Positions 1 to 10,214 are shown, counted from the first letter of the stretch. The stretch is DNA of 39,508 nt from Chloroflexota bacterium (GCA_020631655.1 JAHDGV010000003.1:1-39508), one strand, 5' to 3'. Numbers and translations are program-made. The notes: generated from the sequence alone by a model not told the origin.

Positions 1-3000
1 GAGCCAGAACCGGAGCCTGAGCCCATTGTTGAATCACAATTACCGGAGACAGTGTTGATTTCACAAATCCTGTCTGGTGTTGATGGCAATAACAATCGTG
101 ATTTCATCACGCTATACAACAACACAGGTGGTGAGGTTGACCTAAAAGGATATCGGTTGATGTACCAGCCTCGGCCGACCGATGAGCCAGAGCTACTTTA
201 TCGTTGGCGAGAATTTACCCCGTTTATCGAAGGGCATTTTGTGCTGGCGCGTGAAGGTGAGGTGTTTGAGACACCGGTCGATGGCACGTTTGATTTGCAG
301 GTGTTTAACCGTGGTAGTTTGACTCTACTCGGTCCAGACGGAGCTGTTGTTGATCTTGTGGGATGGGGTGATATGCCTGAAAATAGCTATGTAGGCACAC
401 CTGCACCAAAAATCCCACGGGGGCAAATGTTGGCCCGTATTTTAGACGGTTCAGCCCCCAGCGATAGCAATGCTGATCAGTTTGTATTACTAGCTGATCC
501 AGTCGCTAATGGATGTACCACGGCCGGCATTCGTGTAGAGATTCCAACCGAAATTGCCCCCGGCAAAGATTTTTCGATCACAATACACATCGATAACCCC
601 GAATCAGTTGAGTCGCTTTCGATATTGATCCCGGCCGGATATGCGGCCGGTGGCGCTGAACCATTTGGGGATGCGATCTATCAAACGTTTGCGGGGCCGC
701 TAACCGAAACACAAATTTTAACGCTACAAGCGCCGGTAACTTTGCAAGAGTCTGTTTTTAGAGGAAGTAAGGCGATTGTAGATGGGGTAACCGCTTGCTT
801 GCCTTCAGTCCAAGTGACGGTGGATGGGGTTCTTCCGATTAAGATTGCGCGCGGGCTCATCAATAAATCGGTGACGATTGAAGGGATCGCTACGATGTAC
901 ACCGACGGCTTTTTTGCCGGATCATCGGGCACGAAGTTTTATATCGAAGATGAGACCGGTGGGGTGCAAATTTTTGTTCCCGGCGGCAAAGGGGATGTCA
1001 ACGTCGCAATCGGCGATCGGGTCCGTGTTACGGGTAAAACTGAGTTCTATCGGACTGCACTCGAAGTCATCCCAGCCGATTTTGAAACCCAGATCGAGAT
1101 TGTTGAATCAGCGGCCGAAGGGACAGCCCCAACCGTGATTGGAATCGACGAAGCTTTGGGGGATGCGTCACAGCTCGGCAACCTAGTGCAGGTAAGCGGT
1201 ATCGTTGAGCGGGTTGAAGAATTTACCTATAGCTTTGAAGTTGATTTGGTTGACGAAGATGGCAAAAAACTCCCCATCTATCTAGATAAATTAACTGAGG
1301 TGTCTGTACTGGAACTAAACGAGGGGGATGAGTTTACGGTTTCTGGCATTTTAGAGTCGTGGGATGGAAATATTCAGCTGTATCCTCGCGTGCAGGGGGA
1401 CTTCGCAAAAGTTTGGCCGGAAGAAATCAGGATCGAGACAATCGTACCGGCCGCCATTTCGGTGAGTCCAATCGATTATCAGATCAAGATTACCAACAAT
1501 ACCAGCGAATCACACACTAATATTTTGGTGACGGCGGCCCGGCCGGAAGGGGATGTTGAAACGGTTATTCTTGACAATGGGATTACCGCCACAAAAGAAA
1601 TTATCAATTGGCTCATTCCTCAGCTAGATCCAGGCCAAGCTGTAACTTTGAAACTATCTGTGGCTCTGAGCGATCCGAACTCTGAAACTGCGTCTGAAGA
1701 CCAAGTTTTGTTTTTCCCGGTCCGTGTGATCTCTGATCAGTCGGCCGACCCGTATAAATCGGCGGGTAATACCGTGTTTACTACCGGCATTTTGCCCATC
1801 TGGGCTATTCAAGGGACCGGTGATAAATCGCCGTACGTTGGACAAGTTCAAACAACGGCCGGAATTGTTACCGGCATCTTCCCAGACCTTGGCGGGCTGT
1901 TTATCCAAACCCAAAACGGCGACGATAACATTTCAACGTCTGATGGGTTGTTTGTGAGTTTTGGGGATCGGACTGTTCCCAGCACCTTAACGACAGGAAT
2001 GCAGGTGAATGTCACCGGCGAGATCACTGAACTTAGCGGGCAAACCTCTATCGAAATCTCTGAATTGGATGACATGGAGATTATCAGTAGCACAGACTTG
2101 GTGAGCTCGTTTGAACCGCTATCGCTAACTCCCCCTTCCGAGGGAGACATTCTCGACTATTTTGAAGCCCGTGAGGGAATGTTGGTTTCGTTGGATGGCT
2201 ATGCTGTGGCTGTGGGGCCAACCAATCGATTTGGTGAATTTCCCCTTTATCCGCTCAGTTTGTCAGAGAACCTATACCCGAATGCCCCACTTATTTTCCG
2301 TAATCCGGCCGAAAATCGGGCTGATGGGATCATTTTTGTAGATGATGGTTCAGAAGCTGAATATGCTTCAGGGAACGAGCTTCCAATTCCAATTGCCACG
2401 GGTGACATCGTATCCAACGTTGTTGGCCCACTTGCGTTTACCTATGGCAATTACAAAATCGAGCCGATTAGCCCGGCTAGCATCATTGTTGAACCATCTA
2501 CGTATGCCGAGAAAGGGCTAACTATTCCCGAACCACTCAGCGAGAGTCAGGTCGCCATCGCTACGTTCAATGTTGAAAACTTCTACGATATTTTAGAACC
2601 ACATCCATCATCGCCACCGGCTCCATCGCCAGAAGAGTACGAGCAAAAGCTGGCCAAATTAGCCGCCAGCTTTGCAACGATGGGTTACCCAGAAATCGTT
2701 GCTTTGCAAGAAGTTGAAAATTTGAAGGTGCTGAATGATCTGGCAGAAAAAATCGTTGAAAACGATGGGCCAAGTTACGAAAGCCATCTGTTAGAAGGAT
2801 CAGACAGCCGTGGGATAGATGTGGCATACATGACTCGAACTGACCGCATTAGCCTAATCTCGCTTGAGCAACGGCCGGACCCAGATGGAAGTTTAAGCCG
2901 AGAGCCGTTGGTGCTTCGGGCAGTCATCAGCTTGCCAAATGGAGATCAGGAAATTGCGCTGATCAATAATCACTTTACATCGCTGGCCGGTGGGGAAGAA

Positions 3001-3402
3001 GCAACACTATCACGGCGTACAACTCAGGCAGATTGGAATGTTGGGCTGGCTGATGAGATTTTGGCAGATAATCCAGATGCAAACGTAGTTGTGCTGGGGG
3101 ACTTAAACTCGTTCCGCGACACACCGCCGCTCGATAATTTGGAAGAAGATTTAACCCATGTATACGATGGGCTATCTGGTAGTTCAACAGCCTATCCAAC
3201 CTACACGTACATCTTCCAAGGGGTTGCTCAATCGCTAGATCATATCTTGGTGTCTGATTCTCTTATTGAAAAGCTGGTTAACGTGATTGCGTTGCCCATC
3301 AATGCAGATTATCCGCTGGCTCTGGAAGGAGACGAATCTCCGTATCGTGTGTCAGATCATAATCCGCTAATTGCGATTTTTGAGTTTGGAGAGCAGGATT
3401 AA
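1..3402 (+). CDS. Extracellular nuclease-like protein: lamin-tail domain, OB-fold repeats, C-terminal endonuclease/exonuclease/phosphatase (EEP) domain; 5' partial
   Basis: Frame is open from base 1 (EPEPEPEPIVESQLPET before the listed GTG at 52), so the true start lies outside the window. Motifs: ISQILSGVDGNNNRDFITLYNNTG (LTD-like), IQGTGDKSPYVGQVQTTAGIVTGIFPDLGGLFIQ (OB-like), VAIATFNVENFYDI, ALQEVENL, INNHFTS, VVLGDLNSF, SDHNPL (EEP). Confidence 0.85.
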   Translation, partial: EPEPEPEPIVESQLPETVLISQILSGVDGNNNRDFITLYNNTGGEVDLKGYRLMYQPRPTDEPELLYRWREFTPFIEGHFVLAREGEVFETPVDGTFDLQVFNRGSLTLLGPDGAVVDLVGWGDMPENSYVGTPAPKIPRGQMLARILDGSAPSDSNADQFVLLADPVANGCTTAGIRVEIPTEIAPGKDFSITIHIDNPESVESLSILIPAGYAAGGAEPFGDAIYQTFAGPLTETQILTLQAPVTLQESVFRGSKAIVDGVTACLPSVQVTVDGVLPIKIARGLINKSVTIEGIATMYTDGFFAGSSGTKFYIEDETGGVQIFVPGGKGDVNVAIGDRVRVTGKTEFYRTALEVIPADFETQIEIVESAAEGTAPTVIGIDEALGDASQLGNLVQVSGIVERVEEFTYSFEVDLVDEDGKKLPIYLDKLTEVSVLELNEGDEFTVSGILESWDGNIQLYPRVQGDFAKVWPEEIRIETIVPAAISVSPIDYQIKITNNTSESHTNILVTAARPEGDVETVILDNGITATKEIINWLIPQLDPGQAVTLKLSVALSDPNSETASEDQVLFFPVRVISDQSADPYKSAGNTVFTTGILPIWAIQGTGDKSPYVGQVQTTAGIVTGIFPDLGGLFIQTQNGDDNISTSDGLFVSFGDRTVPSTLTTGMQVNVTGEITELSGQTSIEISELDDMEIISSTDLVSSFEPLSLTPPSEGDILDYFEAREGMLVSLDGYAVAVGPTNRFGEFPLYPLSLSENLYPNAPLIFRNPAENRADGIIFVDDGSEAEYASGNELPIPIATGDIVSNVVGPLAFTYGNYKIEPISPASIIVEPSTYAEKGLTIPEPLSESQVAIATFNVENFYDILEPHPSSPPAPSPEEYEQKLAKLAASFATMGYPEIVALQEVENLKVLNDLAEKIVENDGPSYESHLLEGSDSRGIDVAYMTRTDRISLISLEQRPDPDGSLSREPLVLRAVISLPNGDQEIALINNHFTSLAGGEEATLSRRTTQADWNVGLADEILADNPDANVVVLGDLNSFRDTPPLDNLEEDLTHVYDGLSGSSTAYPTYTYIFQGVAQSLDHILVSDSLIEKLVNVIALPINADYPLALEGDESPYRVSDHNPLIAIFEFGEQD

Positions 3403-3407
3403 ACTGG

Positions 3408-4223
3408 ATGGCAAAGCGAGCCCTTGTTAAGGTCAAAACGGCCGATGAGAAGCTGAGCCAGTTGCAGGAAGAAATGCAGGTGGCTCAAGAAGAACTGCGC
3501 CAAGTCGAAGCGATTTTGGGGGAGGAGCAGGCAGCCGTTAATGCATTTAGAATGCACTGTCGGCTGAAGCTTGGGCCGTGGGTAGATCAAATCATCGAGC
3601 TATACACCGAAAAACAGCTGATTCTGATTCGGCGCCGGATGCGAAAACAAGCTGAAGCGATGGGGGCGATGTTTGATGAAGAGAAGTGGCTCGAGGATGA
3701 AGGCATCGACCTTGATGAGGAAGTTCCACTAGAAGGGCTGATGGAGGAGGCGGACCTGCCTTATGATGTGAACACAAGCGATGAGAAACATGCTCGTCGT
3801 TTGTATCGAGAGCTGGCCCGAAAACATCATCCTGACCTCGCTGAGGGGCAAATCCAAAAAAGCTATGCTACGTCAATGATGGCGGCCGTAAATGAGGCTT
3901 ATTCTCGGCGGGATACCCAGGCACTTCGTGACTTGGCGGGTGAATTTGACCCCAAAACGGCCGCAGAATTGGCCAGCTCGGCCGATGAACTATCTGTCGC
4001 CGCTCGAAAACTACAGCGCCAGGTTCGCCGCTGTCGCCAGCGCAGACGCAAAGTGACGCTACAGCTAAAAGCATTGCGCGAAGAAACAACAGCAAAGCTA
4101 TGGCGTAAAGCTCAAACAATCGATCCGCAGGATGGAGAAAACTGGTGGGATGAGGTTGAGGGGTCGCTAAAGGCTCAGATTAACGGATACAAAGAGGAAA
4201 TCCAACAGCTAATGGCCGCTTAG
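3408..4223 (+). CDS. J-domain-containing protein with flanking coiled coils
   Basis: ORF 271 aa; DEKHARRLYRELARKHHPDLAEG contains the HPD motif of J domains; charged heptad-like segments on both sides. Confidence 0.75.
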   Translation: MAKRALVKVKTADEKLSQLQEEMQVAQEELRQVEAILGEEQAAVNAFRMHCRLKLGPWVDQIIELYTEKQLILIRRRMRKQAEAMGAMFDEEKWLEDEGIDLDEEVPLEGLMEEADLPYDVNTSDEKHARRLYRELARKHHPDLAEGQIQKSYATSMMAAVNEAYSRRDTQALRDLAGEFDPKTAAELASSADELSVAARKLQRQVRRCRQRRRKVTLQLKALREETTAKLWRKAQTIDPQDGENWWDEVEGSLKAQINGYKEEIQQLMAA

Positions 4224-4567
4224 GTAGATGGGTCTTCAAAACACCATCCGATTAAGCGACGCACAAAATCGGCCGTGGGAAAGCGTTTTGAGTCATGTTT
4301 CCAACGAGGTACTTCAACCTGCCGAGCCCCTGGCTCCCGAGGAAACTGGCCCCCTTCAATGTTTAAAATGGTGAATTCATCACCCGGTTTAGGGATGCGG
4401 TAATGCACAATAAACTTTTTGTTGCTGGCAATGATGTGTAGAAAACGCTCAGCAACCGGCTCCACAAAACCCTGATCTGGCACAACCTCTTTCACATCGT
4501 TCACGTACCAGATAAACTCTCTGCCTTTAAATTTAACTTTACGATTGCCTTTTTTGCTAACTGCCAC
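4220..4567 (-). CDS. Hypothetical protein (115 aa)
   Basis: Uninterrupted ORF, convergent with the J-domain gene; stop codons overlap (TTAG at 4220-4223). Confidence 0.55.
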   Translation of the reverse strand: MAVSKKGNRKVKFKGREFIWYVNDVKEVVPDQGFVEPVAERFLHIIASNKKFIVHYRIPKPGDEFTILNIEGGQFPREPGARQVEVPRWKHDSKRFPTADFVRRLIGWCFEDPST

Positions 4568-4620
4568 GGTTCAATTATTATCTGTCGGCCGAAATCTGGC
4601 AATTAGATCATCAAGAAAAC

Positions 4621-5148
4621 ATGACGAAAAATGAGACAAATATTATCTTAACCGGATTTATGGGAACCGGAAAAACAACGGTCGGCCGTCTGCTGGCTGA
4701 GGAGTTGGGGTACACGTTTGTTGATACTGATCTGCTTATTGAACAAACGAGTGGCAAGGGGATCCCTGAAATTTTTGCGACCCAAGGGGAGAAGGCTTTT
4801 CGTCAGCTTGAGCGAGAAGCGGCCGAAACATTGGCGAAAAAGCGTGGGCAAATTATCTCGACCGGTGGGGGGATGATGCTTGATCTAGAGAATAAATCTA
4901 CCTTGGAACCAACTGGCCCGATTTTTTGCCTAGTCGCTTCAGCTGAAGAGATTTTCCGGCGGGTTTCAGCAGACGTAGACGGAATTGAGCGGCCGCTGTT
5001 GAAAGGGGATGATCCTAAAGGGAAAATAGAATCCCTGCTGACAGATCGGCGTGAGCTGTACGGCCAATATGTTCAGATAGACACAGAAGGCTTGTCACCC
5101 GTTGAGATTAGGGACCAAATATTAGCCTATATCGTAAAGGATATTTAG
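4621..5148 (+). CDS. aroK: Shikimate kinase
   Basis: Walker A GFMGTGKTTVGRLLA, DTDLLIE, FRQLEREAAE, STGGGMML; followed by aroE. Confidence 0.93.
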   Translation: MTKNETNIILTGFMGTGKTTVGRLLAEELGYTFVDTDLLIEQTSGKGIPEIFATQGEKAFRQLEREAAETLAKKRGQIISTGGGMMLDLENKSTLEPTGPIFCLVASAEEIFRRVSADVDGIERPLLKGDDPKGKIESLLTDRRELYGQYVQIDTEGLSPVEIRDQILAYIVKDI

Positions 5149-5262
5149 ATTGTGGCAGAGCCGGAGATAGTTCGATTATAAAAAAAATCAGAATTTGATG
5201 CTGTTTGTTGCCTTTGGCCGTCTATCTTCGTATAACTAGAAAAAGTTACGCAATAAAAAGCC

Positions 5263-6129
5263 ATGGAAGTAAACGGGAAAACAAAGGTGCTTGGATTGTT
5301 AGGGTGGCCTGTCTCTCATACTCAAAGTCCAAAAATCCATAATACGTTGGCCGAAGCATATGATCAAAATGTGGTCTATGTTCCGCTACCCGTACATCCA
5401 AATCACATAAAGGAGGCGATTGATGGTTTAGGTGCGTTAGGTTATTTAGGAGTAAATGTGACTGTGCCACACAAGCAGGCGGTTATGGCTTGTGTTGATC
5501 ATGTTGATCCTGCGGCCGAGGCGATTGGGGCGGTAAACACAATCCTGTTTCAATACGATCAGACCAATCCTGATCAAAAGCCAAAAACGTTTGGTTACAA
5601 CACAGACTGGATCGGATTTAGTGACGATCTTGAGCAATATGGTGTTGAATTAAACGGCCGGGACGCCATTGTTTTAGGGGCGGGTGGTTCTGCTCGTGCA
5701 GTTGTTTATTCACTATTACAGGCAAATGCAAAGGTGCATATTTTGGCTCGACGGCCGGAACAGGCAGATGCGTTGAGAGTTGAAATGCACACCCATTTTC
5801 CCGATCATGCTTTGGCCTCGTACGATATAGGTCTGTTAGCAGATGTAAATGATCAGGCTGAAACCCCATTAATCATCAATACAACGCCTGTAGGGATGAC
5901 TCCGAAAATTGATCAATCACCGTGGCCAGAAAATATTCCCTTAAAAAATGGTTCCATTATTTACGATTTAATATATACTCCGGCCGAGACTAAATTAATG
6001 CAAGAAGCAAGATCTGTGGGGTGTGAAGCTTTTAATGGGCTGGGGATGCTCATCGGACAAGGCGCAGAGGCCTTTAGAATTTGGACAGGGGTTAAACCTG
6101 ACTATTCTGTTATTGCTGACGTGCTTTAG
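5263..6129 (+). CDS. aroE: Shikimate dehydrogenase
   Basis: GLLGWPVSHTQSPKIHN, NVTVPHKQAV, GAVNTI, VLGAGGSARAVVYSL, NTTPVGM, NGLGMLIGQGAEAF. Confidence 0.95.
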   Translation: MEVNGKTKVLGLLGWPVSHTQSPKIHNTLAEAYDQNVVYVPLPVHPNHIKEAIDGLGALGYLGVNVTVPHKQAVMACVDHVDPAAEAIGAVNTILFQYDQTNPDQKPKTFGYNTDWIGFSDDLEQYGVELNGRDAIVLGAGGSARAVVYSLLQANAKVHILARRPEQADALRVEMHTHFPDHALASYDIGLLADVNDQAETPLIINTTPVGMTPKIDQSPWPENIPLKNGSIIYDLIYTPAETKLMQEARSVGCEAFNGLGMLIGQGAEAFRIWTGVKPDYSVIADVL

Positions 6130-6416
6130 TGTGATGAGGCACAATAATTTCAGGCGTATGCAAGCTACCAAAGGCCTGTTTCTCTGAAGTGGTTGTTGTG
6201 GAGAATTTGTAGACAGTTTTTCTTAGGGTTAAGAAAAAATTTAGCTGGCAGTCATGGTTTTGATGTTGCCATGATGTGAACTCGGTTGAGCAGTAATGTT
6301 TCTACAGTGAACTGCCAGCTTCGTCAATAGTACAAAAATTTGTATATTTTGCAAGAGATTGAGCAAGATTTTGCATAAAATTCTCTATTTGCAAGTGCAA
6401 ATGTACAGAAACTTAC

Positions 6417-7295
6417 ATGAATAGAAAAAATTTCGGGCAACTGATCGAAGTTTTACGACATGAAACGGCGTATCTTCGACCAAATAATAAGTCATTTACC
6501 CAAAAGGAGATGGCTGAAAATTTAGGGATTACATTGAGGCATTACGGCCGCCTAGAGCGGGGTGAGGTTGTTAACATCGAGGGAGAGCTTTTGACCAAGC
6601 TTGCCGATGCATTTAGCCTTACATCGCGAGAGCGGCATGAGTTCTTCTATGCGGCCGGTGGGGTAAGCCAGTTCGCCTTTAAACAGTCTCAAGACGAGTT
6701 AGAAAATTTGATGAACAAACTGACTCGTATTGTCAAAGAATCAATTTTTCCTGTTTTTGTATCTGACGTTTTAGGGAATATATTGCTCGGAGCAAAAGGG
6801 GCTATGCCGATTGTAGGCTTTGATAAAGATGAATTTCTTGAATTGAAGTATCCCAATGTTCTTTGGGCTCCGATGCAAATAGATTTATCCCACGCATTTG
6901 TCCAAGAAGAGCTAATTCGAGTCATGATTGCCAATTTGCGTCTCATTCGTGGTACGAGTCTGCGTTATCGTGCATTGCACGTCAGCAAGACATTGTTTGC
7001 AGATTTAGAGAAGTATCCGCAATTTAAAGCCGCATGGCAGTGGGTTTCAAGCGATTCAGGGATGGATTTTGAGGAGAGTCGGGTATTTAAGCAAAATCAC
7101 CCTACCTTTGACATGGAGCTGGCTTATTTTTCTCTAGGCTCTAAGGTCGTCACCTCTTGGGGGGAATTATTCGTAACAACGTTTACCCCTTACGACGAAA
7201 AAACCTTTTTTAAATTTAAAGAGCTGAAGACTCAATACGGGGATGAGATTGTGCAGACGAACGCTCGCTGGCCCTACCCGCCAAAAATCGGGTAG
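6417..7295 (+). CDS. XRE-family HTH transcriptional regulator with MmyB-like ligand-binding region
   Basis: N-terminal HTH (FTQKEMAENLGITLRHYGRLERGEV); C-terminal region resembles the MmyB-type domain of XRE regulators. Confidence 0.75.
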   Translation: MNRKNFGQLIEVLRHETAYLRPNNKSFTQKEMAENLGITLRHYGRLERGEVVNIEGELLTKLADAFSLTSRERHEFFYAAGGVSQFAFKQSQDELENLMNKLTRIVKESIFPVFVSDVLGNILLGAKGAMPIVGFDKDEFLELKYPNVLWAPMQIDLSHAFVQEELIRVMIANLRLIRGTSLRYRALHVSKTLFADLEKYPQFKAAWQWVSSDSGMDFEESRVFKQNHPTFDMELAYFSLGSKVVTSWGELFVTTFTPYDEKTFFKFKELKTQYGDEIVQTNARWPYPPKIG

Positions 7296-7320
7296 GATGC
7301 GATTTTTCATCAATTAGAAG

Positions 7321-7836
7321 TTATGTGAAGAGGCGGACCCACCACGGTGGAAAAACCCTTTGTCGGAGGCGGGCGTCAAAACCGAGCACACGGCCGGCCG
7401 CAGTGATTAAAAATACTCCGTGCCACATCGCCAACATCGCATAAGACCAAGGCCATTCACCTGGAACCTCTAACAAGCCAATGCCAAGATTGAGTGACAT
7501 GACTAGGCCGAAAAACGATCCGAGGCGGGTTAGTGTGCCAGTTAGGAGTGAAAGCCCCACAAACAGCTCCCCTAAGAAAATGAGCCAAGCAAACAGTAGG
7601 AAATTAGGGAGAACAACAAACTCAACAAACTCAGCATAAAATTGGAACGATGGGTTATCAACCATCAACTGCATCCAGTTGCGTAACCCCAGTGTCTCGC
7701 TGTCTAGAGGGATAAAATCAAACGGGAGTTTCCAGCGTAGGGAGTAAAGCCACAAAATACCGATGATGATTCTTGCCCCAGAAATAGGCCATAACGGGGC
7801 GGGGGTTGTAAAAAACCGTTCTTTCTCCAAATTCAT
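7321..7836 (-). CDS. DoxX/DoxD-like membrane protein
   Basis: Hydrophobic 171 aa ORF; ARIIIGILWLYSLRWKLP, GELFVGLSLLTGTLTRLGSFFGLVMSLNLG. Confidence 0.65.
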   Translation of the reverse strand: MNLEKERFFTTPAPLWPISGARIIIGILWLYSLRWKLPFDFIPLDSETLGLRNWMQLMVDNPSFQFYAEFVEFVVLPNFLLFAWLIFLGELFVGLSLLTGTLTRLGSFFGLVMSLNLGIGLLEVPGEWPWSYAMLAMWHGVFLITAAGRVLGFDARLRQRVFPPWWVRLFT

Positions 7837-7916
7837 AAGCTAGCTTTTTGAGATCACAGGTGGAAAAGGGGTAGAAGTTCCGCCTCTTTCCCACCTGCAG
7901 TGTGTGAGTTAAGTAA

Positions 7917-8762
7917 CTATGGCCAGATTTCCATTTCGCCGCCCAAAGGCAAGTCTAAAACGCGATCTGGTCCAACAAACCACTTGTCATAGATTTGTTG
8001 ATAGGTGCCATCTTTCCAAAGCTCTTGAAGCGCAAGGTTTACCGCATCGCGCATTTCTGAGTCATTGATGGGGACACCAATGCCGAACTGTACCGGATTA
8101 TGGCCACCGGGCAACAGAACCAAGTTTTCGTCTCCGGCTGATAGCGAGAGCATGGTGATGTTGTCTTCGGTGTAGCCTTCTACAGCCCCGTCACGAACCG
8201 CTTGTACGGCCGCCTGTTTGTCTTCAAATTCAACAATTTCAGATGGGGTGCCACCGGCCGCTTCTACGTAAGCGTTCCAAGAGTCGATTGCACTACTGCC
8301 TGCGCTGGCCGCAACCTTTTTACCAAAAAGTTCTTCGATGTTGGTGTATTCACCATCACGCACCAAGAAAGATTGGTTGTCCCAGAAATAGGTGATCGAG
8401 AAGTCAATCGCTTCATCACGTGAACGGGTGTGGTTCATGCTAGCAACAGACATGTCAACACGGTCTTCTTGAACAAAGGTGATGCGGGTGGTGCCATCAA
8501 CCACGACAAGTTCAGGTGTAACACCCATTTCGGCCGCCATTGCGTTGGCAAGGTCAACATCAAATCCAACCCAATCTCCAGCATCGTTAACAAAGCTAAG
8601 AGGGGGATTATCATTGCGGACACCAATACGTACCGTGCCAGCTTCTTGAACTTTATCAAGCGTAGATTGTTGTTCCTCTACTGCGGCCGTCCCGCCGCAG
8701 GCAGCCATAAAAATGGCCAATAGTGTAATCAGTACAGAAAAAGTTGTTTTTTTCATATTCAC
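7917..8762 (-). CDS. ABC transporter substrate-binding lipoprotein (SBP family 3, polar amino acid type)
   Basis: Lipobox-like MAACGG; VRIGVRNDNPPLSFVNDAGDWVGFDVDLANAMAAEMGV; VDMSVASMNHTRSRDEAIDFS. Confidence 0.9.
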   Translation of the reverse strand: MNMKKTTFSVLITLLAIFMAACGGTAAVEEQQSTLDKVQEAGTVRIGVRNDNPPLSFVNDAGDWVGFDVDLANAMAAEMGVTPELVVVDGTTRITFVQEDRVDMSVASMNHTRSRDEAIDFSITYFWDNQSFLVRDGEYTNIEELFGKKVAASAGSSAIDSWNAYVEAAGGTPSEIVEFEDKQAAVQAVRDGAVEGYTEDNITMLSLSAGDENLVLLPGGHNPVQFGIGVPINDSEMRDAVNLALQELWKDGTYQQIYDKWFVGPDRVLDLPLGGEMEIWP

Positions 8763-8767
8763 TTCCT

Positions 8768-9490
8768 TCAGGGCAAGGTGTTGATTGTTTGCCTGCCCAA
8801 AATTTGGTTTGTTTGTTCAATTGATTGTGCATATTTTGATAAGGCATATGCGGCCAAAAAATATAAAACCCCAACAGTCAGGTAAACCCCAACCCAATAG
8901 GGGGCATTGTTAACATCGTTGCCCAGCAAAATGCGAGCCGACATCATCAGTTCAGACATACCCACAACGATCACAACCGAAGTATCTTTAAACAAGCTGA
9001 TTGTTTGACCCGTTAACGCGGGGCGCATCGTGCGGAATACGGTTGGGATGTGGATGTGCCAAAGGCGTTGCCAGCGGCTGGTACCAAACATCCGGCCGAT
9101 TTCGTCGAGCTGTTGTGGTAAAGCGGTGAATCCGGCCCGTAAAATCTCTGCTTGATAAGCGGCCGAGTAAAGGGTTAACGAGATGATTGCTGCACCCCGA
9201 GGCTCTAGAACAAAGCCGAACCGGCCGCTACCGATGACCTGAAAAACGAGAACCAACAGCAGAATTAGTGGGATTCCGCGAAAAAGATCAACCAGTAAAC
9301 GAGATATCCAGCGAACGGGGGCAATAGATGCTAGTTGCCCCAAAGCCAATGGAACCGCTAGAAAAAAGCCCAAGCCCAACCCAACTATCGTTAGGATAAT
9401 GCTCATAACCAGTCCGCCCGGCCGTTGCCCCGGAAAGCCGATGATTAAGTGCGGCAAGTTCTCGATCAGAAATTGGAGCTGATCAAGCAT
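8768..9490 (-). CDS. Amino-acid-type ABC transporter permease
   Basis: ORF track start is 9523; internal ATG at 9490 (MLDQLQFL) gives a short 8-bp overlap with the upstream gene and is preferred. SLTLYSAAYQAEILRAGFTALPQQLDEIGRMFG is typical of the HisM/GlnP family. Confidence 0.88.
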   Translation of the reverse strand: MLDQLQFLIENLPHLIIGFPGQRPGGLVMSIILTIVGLGLGFFLAVPLALGQLASIAPVRWISRLLVDLFRGIPLILLLVLVFQVIGSGRFGFVLEPRGAAIISLTLYSAAYQAEILRAGFTALPQQLDEIGRMFGTSRWQRLWHIHIPTVFRTMRPALTGQTISLFKDTSVVIVVGMSELMMSARILLGNDVNNAPYWVGVYLTVGVLYFLAAYALSKYAQSIEQTNQILGRQTINTLP

Positions 9491-10214
9491 GATGCCCTCC
9501 CATCGGCAAACGGGTTTCGACATAGCGCAAAAGTGCGGCGATCAGGGCAGTTAGGATGAGGTACACCAACGTTGCCAAGAGCAAGAACTCTGTCGCACGA
9601 AATGTTTTGCTAATTGCAGTTTGAATCCCATGAAAAAAGACGGGGACGGCGACCAGCGAAAGCAATGCGCAGTTTTTAAAATTGTGGATTAAGCGGGTTG
9701 AGATAGCGGGGAAAGCGGCCGTTAAGCCACTTGGGAGCATCAATTGCCAAAAAACAACGCGCCGGTTGGCGCCTAAGGTTCGAGCGGATTCAAACTGCTC
9801 GGCCGGGACCGTGTTCACGCCCGATCGAAAAATCTCTGCCAAATACCCGCTGGTGTTTAGCATGAGCCCAAAAGTGCCTGCTAAAAAATAGTAAGGTAAC
9901 GCGAGCCCTGTGCCGTTTGAAAGCGCATCCCAAAAGGTGTTGTTAAAGAAAAGCTGTTGGCGAACCTGCTGTGGAAAAACATTCGGAACCGCGAACGCCC
10001 AAAATATGACGAGCACAAGGGCCGGAATATTACGGTGGATTTCAATGAAAATCCTTGCAATTCGCTGGACAAACCGGCCGCCAAGCATAGAAGCGGTTCC
10101 GGCCGCGATGCCCATGACCATGGCTCCAATCGTAGTTATGACCGTTACGAGTAGCGTTAAAATTAGGCCACTGCGCAAAAGCTCGATCATATCTGCGGTC
10201 AGCCAACTATCCAT
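9483..10214 (-). CDS. Amino-acid-type ABC transporter permease
   Basis: ORF to 10232, ATG at 10214 (MDSWLTADM) preferred; IEIHRNIPALVLVIFWAF, SGYLAEIFRSGVNTVPAEQFESARTLG. Confidence 0.87.
   Translation of the reverse strand: MDSWLTADMIELLRSGLILTLLVTVITTIGAMVMGIAAGTASMLGGRFVQRIARIFIEIHRNIPALVLVIFWAFAVPNVFPQQVRQQLFFNNTFWDALSNGTGLALPYYFLAGTFGLMLNTSGYLAEIFRSGVNTVPAEQFESARTLGANRRVVFWQLMLPSGLTAAFPAISTRLIHNFKNCALLSLVAVPVFFHGIQTAISKTFRATEFLLLATLVYLILTALIAALLRYVETRLPMGGHHA

Noticed and set aside
681-3199. Many 60-100 aa ORFs antisense or shifted within the 5' nuclease gene (and likewise within secA, aroE, prs, C11 peptidase and others)
   Set aside because: They are shadows of long, motif-supported ORFs and have low-complexity R/S/P-rich translations with no recognisable domains.
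7857-7897. CAGGTGGAAAAG.../...CTTTCCCACCTG hairpin as an intrinsic terminator between SBP and DoxX
   Set aside because: Stem is real but imperfect, with no T-run following on the minus strand; left as an unassigned hairpin.
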